Shown here in pieces: positions 7,588 to 15,901 of a stretch of DNA of 23,350 nt. A program made the translations under genes and the position numbers. Source of the DNA: an uncultured Finegoldia sp. (GTDB lineage: Bacteria; Bacillota; Clostridia; Tissierellales; Peptoniphilaceae); the NCBI RefSeq assembly GCF_900766215.1, contig NZ_CAAFUQ010000104.1, positions 1 to 23,350 of the forward strand, read 5' to 3'. Below the pieces are notes generated by a model. That model was not told where the DNA came from, ran no database searches, and worked only from the letters and a program-made list of their open reading frames with translations. Positions within the stretch are counted from its first letter, which is position 1; each line of letters starts with the position of its first letter.

Positions 7588-8838
7588 ATGAGTAAGACTA
7601 AAAAGAAAAAAATAGGGTTAATACCAAAATTATTAATCGCGATAGGCTTGGGTACTCTAGCAGGTTTGTATATGCCACAATGGTTTGTAAAAACAGCTGT
7701 AACATTTTCATCAATGTTCGGCGCATTCTTGAATTTCGTTATACCACTTATGATTATCGCCTTTGTAACAAAAGGAATTGCGGATTTAGGTGAAGGGGCT
7801 GGAAAATTATTATTAGTGACGGTTGTTATTGCTTATGTATCAACTCTTATAGGGGGATCATTATCATACATTATGAGTTCTAATATTTTCCCAGCATTTA
7901 TAAGTCCAGATCAAGTTTCGAAAATACAAGCATCTAGCAAAATAGCATTAGATCCATTTTTCGAAATACCAATTAAACCATTTTTTGATGTAACATCTGC
8001 AATTATTTTTGCTTTTATGATGGGTATTTCTATCTCATGGTTAAGAAAACATAATAAAGGAGAATTTTGTTATGGATTGGTTGGAGAATTCAACGACATA
8101 ATTACAAAAGTACTGTCGACAGCAATTGTACCATTATTACCATTGTTTATTTTTGGTAACTTCTCCAAAATGGCGTTTACAGGATCTGTATTTGCAGTTC
8201 TTTCAATTTTCTGGAAGATATTCTTATGTGTTATCGCACTTCACTTAGTATACATATCGATATTATTTGTAATCAGTGGATTATATACTAAGAAAAACCC
8301 TATAAAGCTAATCAAAAATCAAATTAAAGGATATTTGACAGCAATTGGAACTCAATCATCAGTAGCTACAATTCCAGTAAACTTAGAATGTGCTAAACAA
8401 AATTCCGTAAGTAAAAGTATAAGAGATTTTGTAATTCCATTAGGAGCGACAGTTCACATGCCAGGTTCAATGATAACAATTACGGCTTGTACTTTTACAA
8501 TTTTGACAATGTATGGCATGAATCATTCTTACATTTTAATGCTAAGATACATGGCAATCCTTGGAGTAGCAATGGTTGCTGCACCAGGAGCTCCAGGTGG
8601 AGCAGTAATGAGTGCTTTACCATTCTTACCTGTTGTTGGAATTCCTTCAGAAGGTGAATTAGCATCTTTGTTGATAACACTTTATTTGACACAAGATTCA
8701 TTTGGAACTGCAGCAAATATTTCAGGAGATACAGCAATCTCTGTTGCTATTGATAAAATTTTCAATAGACACATCGTTAAAAACGATGATTACAAAGATG
8801 GTTTCAATGAAAAAATAATTAATGAAGAAGATCTTTAA
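7588..8838 (+). CDS. DAACS family cation-coupled amino acid/dicarboxylate symporter
   Basis: This 416-residue polytopic membrane protein belongs to the sodium/proton:dicarboxylate symporter family (GltP, GltPh, SstT relatives). Family landmarks are the first hairpin loop GTQSSVATIP (254-263), PLGATVHMPGSM (about residues 285-296), the second hairpin VAAPGAPGGAV, and the last core helix DSFGTAANISGD (370-381). Aligned by eye with GltPh, D370, T374, N377 and D381 match D394, T398, N401 and D405. The arginine that holds the side-chain carboxylate in acidic-amino-acid transporters (R397) is replaced by glycine (G373). This argues for a neutral or otherwise different substrate. The gene is monocistronic, with its own promoter and terminator. 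The family is clear; the substrate is not. Confidence 0.9.
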   Translation: MSKTKKKKIGLIPKLLIAIGLGTLAGLYMPQWFVKTAVTFSSMFGAFLNFVIPLMIIAFVTKGIADLGEGAGKLLLVTVVIAYVSTLIGGSLSYIMSSNIFPAFISPDQVSKIQASSKIALDPFFEIPIKPFFDVTSAIIFAFMMGISISWLRKHNKGEFCYGLVGEFNDIITKVLSTAIVPLLPLFIFGNFSKMAFTGSVFAVLSIFWKIFLCVIALHLVYISILFVISGLYTKKNPIKLIKNQIKGYLTAIGTQSSVATIPVNLECAKQNSVSKSIRDFVIPLGATVHMPGSMITITACTFTILTMYGMNHSYILMLRYMAILGVAMVAAPGAPGGAVMSALPFLPVVGIPSEGELASLLITLYLTQDSFGTAANISGDTAISVAIDKIFNRHIVKNDDYKDGFNEKIINEEDL

Positions 8839-8848
8839 TAAAATTTTT

Positions 8849-8875
8849 AACTAGGCTTTTATAGCCTAGTTTTTT
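8849..8875 (+). terminator. Intrinsic terminator of the symporter gene
   Basis: A perfect 9-bp stem (8849-8857 with 8863-8871, containing CTAGGC/GCCTAG) and 5-base loop run into a T tract. It lies 11 bases after the stop codon and separates the symporter from uvrBA. Confidence 0.93.
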
Positions 8876-8930
8876 ATATTTAAAATCATAAATTGCATAA
8901 ATTCTGATTATTTTATATATTTGTGATTTA

Positions 8931-8959
8931 TTGAATTAAAAACTAAGATGATATATAAT
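8931..8959 (+). promoter_or_regulatory. Sigma-A promoter of uvrBA
   Basis: TTGAAT (8931-8936), a 17-bp spacer and TATAAT (8954-8959) are followed by a leader of about 27 bases. The predicted start, about 8966, lies just upstream of the LexA-like box at 8968-8981. Confidence 0.85.
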
Positions 8960-8967
8960 ATTAAAGT

Positions 8968-8981
8968 AAAACATATGTTCA
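8968..8981 (+). promoter_or_regulatory. LexA (DinR-type) SOS box of uvrBA
   Basis: The core AACATATGTTC matches the Gram-positive LexA box (consensus CGAAC-RNRY-GTTYG/C) at 11 of 14 positions. The right half is complete as GTTC and the left half lacks the outer CG. It overlaps the start of transcription, where LexA binding blocks initiation. uvrBA is a known SOS operon in Bacillus, which agrees with the assignment. Confidence 0.75.
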
Positions 8982-8992
8982 AGGGGTGAGTT

Positions 8993-10963
8993 ATGGAATT
9001 TAAATTACATTCAAAATTTAAGCCTACAGGTGATCAACCACAAGCTATAGATAAGCTTGCAAATGGCTTGGAAAATGGAAAAAATCATCAAATTTTAAAA
9101 GGGGTTACTGGTTCAGGTAAAACTTTTACGATGGCGAATATTATTCAAAAAGTTCAACGACCTACTTTGGTTATAGCTCACAACAAAACTTTGGCATATC
9201 AATTAGCTAGTGAGTTTAGAGAATTTTTCCCGGAAAATGCAGTAGAATTTTTCGTGTCGTACTATGATTATTATCAACCAGAGGCTTATGTTGTTCAATC
9301 TGATACTTATATCGAAAAAGATTCCAGCATTAATGAGGAACTGGATAAACTTCGTCACAGCGCTACTATGAGTTTGTTCGAAAGAAGAGATGTTATAATC
9401 GTGTCTTCTGTTTCATGTATTTATGGCTTGGGTGACCCAATTGATTACGAAAACTTGGTAATATCTTTGCGTCCAGGAATGGAAAAAGATAGAACTGAAG
9501 TTATGAAAAAATTGATAGACATTCAATATGTTAGAAATGATATTAATTTTACTAGAGGAACATTCAGAGTAAGGGGAGACAGCTTGGATATTTTCCCAGC
9601 ATCTAGTGGAGAAAAAAGTGTTCGTATTGAATTTTTTGGAGACGAAATAGATAGAATAACAGAAATAGATGCTTTGACTGGAGAAATCGTAGGTGAGAGA
9701 AATCACGTGGCAATCTATCCTGCTAGTCACTATGCTACTACGCAAAAAAAGGTTGAAAAAGCTATCGTGACTATAGAGGAAGAACTAGAAGATCGTTTAA
9801 AATATTTTAAAGATAATAATAAATTGTTGGAAGCTCAAAGATTGGAGCAAAGAACAAGATACGATATCGAAATGCTAAAAGAAATGGGATTTTGTACCGG
9901 TATTGAAAACTATTCAAGACACATGTCACAAAGAAAACCTGGTAGTAGACCATACACTTTAATCGACTATTTTCCGAAAGATTTCGTGACTATGATTGAT
10001 GAATCGCACGTTACTGTTCCGCAAATAGGAGGAATGTATGAGGGAGACAGATCGAGAAAAACAAGTTTAGTGGATTATGGATTCAGGCTACCATCTGCAC
10101 TGGACAATCGTCCTTTGAAATTTAGTGAATTTGAATCGATGATGAATCAAGTTATTTATGTATCTGCAACTCCAGGAAAATATGAAAAAGCAAAAACTAA
10201 TGAAGTAGTTGAACAAATTATAAGACCTACTGGATTGTTAGATCCAAAAATCGAAGTTCGTCAAACTAAAGGACAAATCGACGATTTGGTTAGTGAAATC
10301 AACAAGACTATCGAAAAAGGCGAACGTGTTTTGATTACTACCCTTACTAAAAAGATGAGTGAAGATTTGACTAGATATCTTGAAGACCTGGAAATAAAGG
10401 TAACTTATTTGCATTCAGATATTGATACTATTGAAAGAATGGAAATAATCAGAGATTTGCGAGAAGGAAAATACGATGTACTTGTAGGAATTAACCTTCT
10501 GAGAGAAGGATTGGATTTACCAGAAGTTTCTCTGATTGCGATTTTGGATGCTGATAAGGAAGGTTTCCTACGTTCAGAGACTTCTCTTATACAAACTATA
10601 GGTAGAGCTGCTAGAAACTCAAATGGTCACGTTATAATGTACGCAGATACGATTACTAAGTCGATGGATGTGGCTATCACAGAAACTAATAGGCGTAGAG
10701 AAATACAAGAAGAATACAACGAAGAACACAACATTATTCCAACTACTATTAATAAATCTGTTAGAAAAAGAATCCAAAATACTTTCGTGGCAGAAGAAAA
10801 TGAAAGTTATGATGTTAATAAAGTTACGGAATTTTCAAAGGACGAAATAGAAGTTATTATTGAAAATTTGAATACAGAAATGTTAAAAGCTGCAGAAGAG
10901 TTGGATTTTGAAAGGGCAGCTACGCTTAGAGATCAAATCAGGAATTTGAAAAACACTTACTAA
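8993..10963 (+). CDS. uvrB: Excinuclease ABC subunit B
   Basis: This 656-residue DNA-repair helicase-like protein is the damage-verifying subunit of nucleotide excision repair. It is loaded by UvrA and then recruits UvrC for the two incisions. Walker A GVTGSGKT is at 37-44, and the aromatic beta-hairpin that inserts at the lesion begins at SYYDYYQPEAYV (from residue 89). The helicase motif DESHVTVPQIGGMYEGDRSR is near residues 338-357, followed by later helicase motifs (VGINLLREGLDLPE and QTIGRAARN). A C-terminal UVR domain (about 617-656) contacts UvrC. Length is as expected. The start has AAGGGGTGA at 8981-8989. uvrA follows after 9 bases, and the LexA-like box suggests DNA-damage induction of both. 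Confidence 0.98.
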   Translation: MEFKLHSKFKPTGDQPQAIDKLANGLENGKNHQILKGVTGSGKTFTMANIIQKVQRPTLVIAHNKTLAYQLASEFREFFPENAVEFFVSYYDYYQPEAYVVQSDTYIEKDSSINEELDKLRHSATMSLFERRDVIIVSSVSCIYGLGDPIDYENLVISLRPGMEKDRTEVMKKLIDIQYVRNDINFTRGTFRVRGDSLDIFPASSGEKSVRIEFFGDEIDRITEIDALTGEIVGERNHVAIYPASHYATTQKKVEKAIVTIEEELEDRLKYFKDNNKLLEAQRLEQRTRYDIEMLKEMGFCTGIENYSRHMSQRKPGSRPYTLIDYFPKDFVTMIDESHVTVPQIGGMYEGDRSRKTSLVDYGFRLPSALDNRPLKFSEFESMMNQVIYVSATPGKYEKAKTNEVVEQIIRPTGLLDPKIEVRQTKGQIDDLVSEINKTIEKGERVLITTLTKKMSEDLTRYLEDLEIKVTYLHSDIDTIERMEIIRDLREGKYDVLVGINLLREGLDLPEVSLIAILDADKEGFLRSETSLIQTIGRAARNSNGHVIMYADTITKSMDVAITETNRRREIQEEYNEEHNIIPTTINKSVRKRIQNTFVAEENESYDVNKVTEFSKDEIEVIIENLNTEMLKAAEELDFERAATLRDQIRNLKNTY

Positions 10964-10972
10964 AGGAGCAAA

Positions 10973-13792
10973 ATGAGTAAAGATAAAATTATTATTAAAG
11001 GTGCTAAAGAAAATAACCTAAAAAATGTAGACCTTACTATTCCTAGGAATAAAATGGTAGTGTTCACAGGATTAAGTGGTTCAGGGAAATCTTCTTTGGC
11101 ATTTGATACTATATATGCAGAAGGACAACGAAGATATGTAGAATCTTTAAGTTCTTATGCACGCCAATTTTTAGGACAAATGGATAAACCTGATGTCGAA
11201 TACATTGAAGGATTATCACCGTCAATTTCGATAGACCAAAAGACAACTAATAATAACCCACGTTCTACCGTGGGAACTGTCACGGAGATATACGATTATT
11301 TTAGACTGCTTTATGCAAGAGTGGGTAAGGCATATTGTCCTGTCTGTGGTAAAGAAATTGTCAGCCAGACAGTAGATCAAATCGTAGATAGTGTTAAGGA
11401 ATTAGGGGAACGTTCTCGAATACAAATTTTAAGTCCTGTTGTCAAGGGCAAAAAAGGTGAATTCAAAAAACTTTTACAAAATTTAAGAAAAGATGGTTTT
11501 ATTAGAGCTATTGTTGATGGTGAACAAGTTGAATTAGCCGATGATATAGAATTAGATAAAAACAAAAAACACGATATTGATGTAATTGTCGACAGAATTA
11601 TCATAAAAGAAGGAATTGATTCAAGACTTACCGATTCCATAGAAACAGCTCTTAGATTGTCTGAAAATAATGTAAAAGTCGATGTAATTGGCAAAGAAGT
11701 GATTTCATATAGCACTTCTATGAGTTGCCCAGATGGACATATTTCGTATCAAGAATTAGAACCGAGAGACTTTTCTTTTAACAATCCATTTGGAATGTGT
11801 CCACATTGTAATGGACTTGGTTTCCATAAAAAAGTTGATGAAGATTTGGTGATTCCTAATAAAGAATTATCTATTTTACAAGGGGCGATAGATCCTTATC
11901 AATCGTCAAAGCCAGGTGGATATTATTTCGAGATAATAAAAGCTATTGCAGATTCTTATGATTTTCCTTTGGATAAACCAATCAAGGAGGCTCCAAAGAA
12001 AATGATGGATGAGATTTTGAACGGATCCAGAAAAAATCTATCGTTTGTTTTTGATAGTCATTTTTCTGGAAGAAAAAAATTCAATGGAAAATTCGAAGGA
12101 GTTTTGAAAAACTTAGAGGAAAGATACCACAGAAGCACGACTGATTCAATGCATCAAAAAATAGGAGAGTACATGACAGATGTAGAATGTGATTATTGTT
12201 ATGGAGCTAGATTAAAAGATGAATATTTGTCAGTTCGCATAAATGAAAAAAATATTTACGAAATTTGTCAAATGCCTGTAAAAGATTCTCTTCAATGGTT
12301 CAAAGATTTGGAATTGGAAGAGTCCAAGAAATTTATTGGATATGAAATATTGAAGGAAATTATCAGCAGACTTCAATTTTTGAACGATGTTGGTCTTGAT
12401 TATTTAACTTTAGATAGATCTGCGTCGACTTTATCTGGTGGAGAATCTCAAAGAATAAGATTGGCCACTCAAATAGGATCTGCATTAGTAGGAGTAGTTT
12501 ATGTATTGGATGAACCATCTATTGGACTTCACCAACGAGACAATGATAAATTAATAAAAGCACTTAGAAATTTAACAGATATCGGTAATACATTGGTAGT
12601 GGTTGAACACGATGAAGATACAATGAAAGAATGTGATTACCTTGTAGATATTGGGCCAGGCGCTGGAGTTCATGGTGGTGAAATTGTAGCATGTGGAAGT
12701 ATTGATGATATTATAAAAGAAAAAAGGTCAATTACTGGTAAGTATTTATCAGGAGAACTATCAATTCCAGTTCCTGAACAAAGACGAAAACCAAATGGAT
12801 ATTTGGAATTTAAAGGTTGCAAAGAAAATAACCTCAAAAACATAAATGCAAAATTTGCACTTTCATGCTTCAACTGTGTTACAGGGGTTTCAGGATCTGG
12901 AAAATCTTCATTGGTTAATGAAATTGTCTACAAGAAATTAGCCAGAGATTTGAATAATGCTAAGATGAAAAATGGAAAATTTAAATCGGCTACTGGAATT
13001 GAAAATTTGGATAAAGTTGTACAAATAGATCAATCTCCGATCGGTAGAACGCCTAGAAGTAATCCAGCGACTTATACAAAAGTATTTGATTTGATAAGAG
13101 ATTTGTTTGCGTCAACACCTGAAGCAAATATGAGAGGATATCAAAAAGGAAGATTCTCATTTAACGTAAAGGGTGGAAGGTGTGAAGCTTGTAAAGGCGA
13201 CGGAACTTTAAAAGTAGAAATGCACTTTTTACCAGATGTTTATGTTCCATGTGATGTTTGTAAAGGAAAAAGATACAACAGAGAAACTTTGCAAGTAAAA
13301 TACAAAGGCAAAAATATCGCCGATGTGTTAGATATAACGATTGATGAAGCGTTAGAATTTTTCAGAAACTTCCCTCCTATAAAAAATAAATTGCAAACTT
13401 TACAAGATGTAGGTTTGGGTTATATTAAATTAGGACAATCTTCAACGGAATTATCCGGTGGAGAAGCTCAAAGAGTAAAACTAGCCAGTGAATTATCTAA
13501 AAAAAGTACAGGAAAAACTGTGTATATTTTAGATGAGCCAACCACGGGTCTTCATTCAGCAGATATTGATAAATTAATTGAAGTATTGCAAAGACTTGTG
13601 GATCAAGGAAATACCGTTATTGTTATAGAACACAATCTTGATGTTATAAAGGTTGCAGATTATATTATCGATTTGGGACCTGAAGGTGGAAATGGTGGAG
13701 GACAAGTTATCTTCCAAGGAACTCCTGAAAAATTAATAAGTAAGAAAAATTCTTATACTGGGCAATATTTGGCTCTAAAATTGAATCGTTAA
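10973..13792 (+). CDS. uvrA: Excinuclease ABC subunit A
   Basis: This 939-residue dimeric ABC-type ATPase scans DNA for helix distortions and loads UvrB. Two nucleotide-binding modules are visible, each with its own Walker A (GLSGSGKS at 33-40 and GVSGSGKSS near 640) and signature (LSGGESQRIRLA and LSGGEAQRVKLA). Zinc-binding cysteine pairs include CPVCG (122-126), CPHCNG (near 276) and the CEAC...CDVC module around 733-765 needed for damage recognition. Length is normal. GGAG precedes the ATG closely and the gap to uvrB is only 9 bases, so they form an operon. The likely end of the transcript is the hairpin at 13804-13853. Confidence 0.98.
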   Translation: MSKDKIIIKGAKENNLKNVDLTIPRNKMVVFTGLSGSGKSSLAFDTIYAEGQRRYVESLSSYARQFLGQMDKPDVEYIEGLSPSISIDQKTTNNNPRSTVGTVTEIYDYFRLLYARVGKAYCPVCGKEIVSQTVDQIVDSVKELGERSRIQILSPVVKGKKGEFKKLLQNLRKDGFIRAIVDGEQVELADDIELDKNKKHDIDVIVDRIIIKEGIDSRLTDSIETALRLSENNVKVDVIGKEVISYSTSMSCPDGHISYQELEPRDFSFNNPFGMCPHCNGLGFHKKVDEDLVIPNKELSILQGAIDPYQSSKPGGYYFEIIKAIADSYDFPLDKPIKEAPKKMMDEILNGSRKNLSFVFDSHFSGRKKFNGKFEGVLKNLEERYHRSTTDSMHQKIGEYMTDVECDYCYGARLKDEYLSVRINEKNIYEICQMPVKDSLQWFKDLELEESKKFIGYEILKEIISRLQFLNDVGLDYLTLDRSASTLSGGESQRIRLATQIGSALVGVVYVLDEPSIGLHQRDNDKLIKALRNLTDIGNTLVVVEHDEDTMKECDYLVDIGPGAGVHGGEIVACGSIDDIIKEKRSITGKYLSGELSIPVPEQRRKPNGYLEFKGCKENNLKNINAKFALSCFNCVTGVSGSGKSSLVNEIVYKKLARDLNNAKMKNGKFKSATGIENLDKVVQIDQSPIGRTPRSNPATYTKVFDLIRDLFASTPEANMRGYQKGRFSFNVKGGRCEACKGDGTLKVEMHFLPDVYVPCDVCKGKRYNRETLQVKYKGKNIADVLDITIDEALEFFRNFPPIKNKLQTLQDVGLGYIKLGQSSTELSGGEAQRVKLASELSKKSTGKTVYILDEPTTGLHSADIDKLIEVLQRLVDQGNTVIVIEHNLDVIKVADYIIDLGPEGGNGGGQVIFQGTPEKLISKKNSYTGQYLALKLNR

Positions 13793-13803
13793 ATTTTTGT
13801 AAT

Positions 13804-13853
13804 AATCACCTTCTGCTTTTTAGTGTATAATAAAAGTTAAGAAGGTGATTTTT
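13804..13853 (+). other. Long hairpin between uvrA and the response regulator: terminator and possible translation switch
   Basis: An 11-bp perfect inverted repeat (13804-13814 with 13840-13850, AATCACCTTCT against its complement) encloses a second 5-bp stem (CTTTT 13816-13820 with AAAAG 13832-13836). The right arm ends in a T run to 13853. It lies 12 bases after the uvrA stop and can serve as its terminator. The right arm also contains AGAAGGTGA, the ribosome site of the response regulator, and the loop contains its TATAAT. Read-through RNA would therefore hide the ribosome site, whereas RNA started from the internal promoter would carry only the right arm. Confidence 0.7.
13826..13831 (+). 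promoter_or_regulatory. -10 element of the two-component operon
   Basis: A perfect TATAAT sits 22 bases before the regulator start codon. No good -35 hexamer lies 16-18 bases upstream (TAATCA at the 17-bp position), which suggests a weak or activator-dependent promoter. The predicted start, about 13838, would give a leader of only about 16 bases. Confidence 0.55.
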
Positions 13854-14543
13854 ATGTACAATATTATGGTTGTCGACGACGAAAAAGACATAGTAAAAGC
13901 CATAGAAATATATTTAAAAACAGATAATTACAATGTGTTGAAAGCCTATAATGGTTACGATGCGTTAGAATTAATGGAAAAGAATAAAATAGATTTATTT
14001 TTGGTAGATATAATGATGGAAGGTATGGATGGATTGGAATTAACACAGAGAATTAGAGAAGTTTCCAATGCACCAATCATTATTTTGTCTGCAAAAAGTG
14101 AATTAAATGATAAAGTAATGGGATTAAATTTAGGAGCTGATGATTATATTACTAAACCTTTCGATGCTGTAGAATTATTGGCTAGAATAAAATCATGTTT
14201 GAGAAGATTAGAACTTAATAAAGACAAATCTTTAGATGGAAATGTATTTTCAGCAGGAAGATTGACGATAAATGATGACAAAAAACAAGTTTTGATTGAT
14301 GGGGAAGAAATCAAATTAACGCCTTATGAGTATGGGATTATTTTACTGTTACTAAAAAACAAAGGAATAGTATTTACATCTGAAGAAATTTACGAACATG
14401 TTTGGGAAGCTCCTCCATACGATGTGAAAAAAATAGTATCTGTTCATGTTTCAAGACTTAGAGAAAAAGTAGAAATCAATCCTAGAAGACCTGATCTTAT
14501 TAAATCTGTATATGGAATGGGATACAAAATAGAGGACATTTAA
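13854..14543 (+). CDS. OmpR-family response regulator
   Basis: This 229-residue cytoplasmic transcription factor has a receiver domain (about 1-120) with acidic pair D8/D9, phosphoacceptor D52 (LVDIMMEGMDG), S79 in the switch position and K101 in TKPF. A winged-helix DNA-binding domain of the OmpR/PhoB type (about 128-228) includes LTPYEYGIILLLL and the recognition region VSVHVSRLREKVE, ending in GMGYKIE. The start at 13854 (MYNIMVVDDE) is preferred to an upstream in-frame GTG at 13845, because that GTG lies within the ribosome site AGAAGGTGA. The stop codon overlaps the kinase start by one base (TAATG), so the pair is translationally coupled. The sequence resembles VanR-type regulators in general form, but no van genes are present here. 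Confidence 0.93.
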   Translation: MYNIMVVDDEKDIVKAIEIYLKTDNYNVLKAYNGYDALELMEKNKIDLFLVDIMMEGMDGLELTQRIREVSNAPIIILSAKSELNDKVMGLNLGADDYITKPFDAVELLARIKSCLRRLELNKDKSLDGNVFSAGRLTINDDKKQVLIDGEEIKLTPYEYGIILLLLKNKGIVFTSEEIYEHVWEAPPYDVKKIVSVHVSRLREKVEINPRRPDLIKSVYGMGYKIEDI

Positions 14544-15817
14544 TGATAAATTGGATTAAAAAAAGTTTTAGTTCTATTGATGGTTATGTTGAAAAACAGT
14601 TAGTAGATTTATTGCTGTATTTTAGTTTTGGTTTTATTCTTGTATTTACGGTGGCGTTTTTTATTGAAAATATAATTGATGTGTTTAATTTTTCAGTCGT
14701 TATCACGTTAATATATGCAATTCTTGCTTTTTTTTATTCATTAGTTAAAATACTTAGGACTATTTATAAAAAGAAAAAGAATGCTTTTTTGATATATCAA
14801 TTTATAAGTAATTTTAAAGGGAAATATTACAATATTTACGTTGAATCATTACTTACGTTAATATTTCTGATGTATACAATGGCTACAATTATGGTTACTA
14901 ATAGAAATTTATTTGGGATTATATTTATAGGTGCTATATTAGCGAAGATTTACATTTCTATTTTGATTAATAACTTAGGTAAAATTCTATTGAATAAAAA
15001 GGTTGAAGCAATGTATTCTGGAAAAGATATTGATGTATTTATAGACGATGAGATTTACAAAGATTCTGTGTATTTGATTAATCATCTACATGATTCAGTT
15101 ATCAATACAATGCAAGATAAAATCAATTCTGAAAGAATGAAGACAGAATTAATTACGAATATTTCTCATGACATTAAAACTCCACTGACATCAATTATAA
15201 ATTACGTAGATTTGCTGAATCACGAAACTGATGAATCAGAAAAGAAACGATATATAGAAATTCTAGAATATAACGCTAAAAGATTGAAAACAATGGTAAT
15301 AGATTTGATTTATGCTTCTAAAACTGGAACGGGAAATATTGATATTGAAATGGAAGTTGTAGAATTAAATGAATTAGTATTACAAGTTTACGGTCAATTT
15401 GATTCTGATTTTGAAAAATTAGGGCTTGATTTTGTATATAATGATAAGAGAAAAACTGTTTTAATGATGACAGATGGGGCAAAGCTATCTCGAGTAATAG
15501 AAAATATTTTTAGTAATATCGTAAAATATTCTAAACCTGATACTAAAGTTTATGGAGAATGCGATGTACAAGATGACACAATAATACTTAAATTTTCGAA
15601 TATATCGAAGAATAAAATTGAAGTGAGTGCAGAAGAATTAATGGGTCAATTTGTCAGAGGTGAAAGGTCACGCCATTCAGAAGGTAGTGGACTAGGTTTG
15701 TATATTGCGAAGAATCTGATTGAATTGCTTGGAGGAACAAGTAAAATTTCGATAGATGATGATAAATTTATTTATGAGATTAATTTTAAAGTTACTAGAA
15801 AGAAGAAAGTAAAATAG
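14543..15817 (+). CDS. Membrane sensor histidine kinase
   Basis: This 424-residue partner of the preceding regulator has four hydrophobic segments (about 22-42, 50-70, 101-119 and 122-144). Only a few residues lie between helices 1 and 2 and between 3 and 4, so there is almost no extracellular sensor domain. A linker follows, then a HisKA domain with the phosphorylated histidine H209 in NISHDIKTPLTS. The ATPase domain has its N box around N321-N325 (ENIFSNIVKYS) and a G box GSGLGLYIAKNL at 381-392. A GAGG ribosome site precedes the start inside the regulator gene. The topology suggests sensing within or at the membrane; the signal is unknown. Confidence 0.92.
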   Translation: MINWIKKSFSSIDGYVEKQLVDLLLYFSFGFILVFTVAFFIENIIDVFNFSVVITLIYAILAFFYSLVKILRTIYKKKKNAFLIYQFISNFKGKYYNIYVESLLTLIFLMYTMATIMVTNRNLFGIIFIGAILAKIYISILINNLGKILLNKKVEAMYSGKDIDVFIDDEIYKDSVYLINHLHDSVINTMQDKINSERMKTELITNISHDIKTPLTSIINYVDLLNHETDESEKKRYIEILEYNAKRLKTMVIDLIYASKTGTGNIDIEMEVVELNELVLQVYGQFDSDFEKLGLDFVYNDKRKTVLMMTDGAKLSRVIENIFSNIVKYSKPDTKVYGECDVQDDTIILKFSNISKNKIEVSAEELMGQFVRGERSRHSEGSGLGLYIAKNLIELLGGTSKISIDDDKFIYEINFKVTRKKKVK

Positions 15818-15844
15818 AATACAAAATTACATTATCCATATTGA

Positions 15845-15882
15845 CCCCGCTTTAATTTATTTATTATAGCGGGGATTATTTT
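15845..15882 (+). terminator. Terminator between the kinase and the convergent deoR-type gene
   Basis: A GC-rich 7-bp stem (CCCCGCT 15845-15851 with AGCGGGG 15868-15874) continues after one mismatch with four A-T pairs, and a T-rich stretch follows. It lies between convergent genes and could stop both transcripts, although the T tract is better on the plus strand. Confidence 0.82.
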
Positions 15883-15901
15883 AATATAACTTCAATTAAT
15901 A

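Noticed and set aside
13845..13853. GTG start for the response regulator
   Set aside because: The GTG is part of the ribosome site itself; the ATG at 13854 has correct spacing and gives a normal receiver N-terminus.
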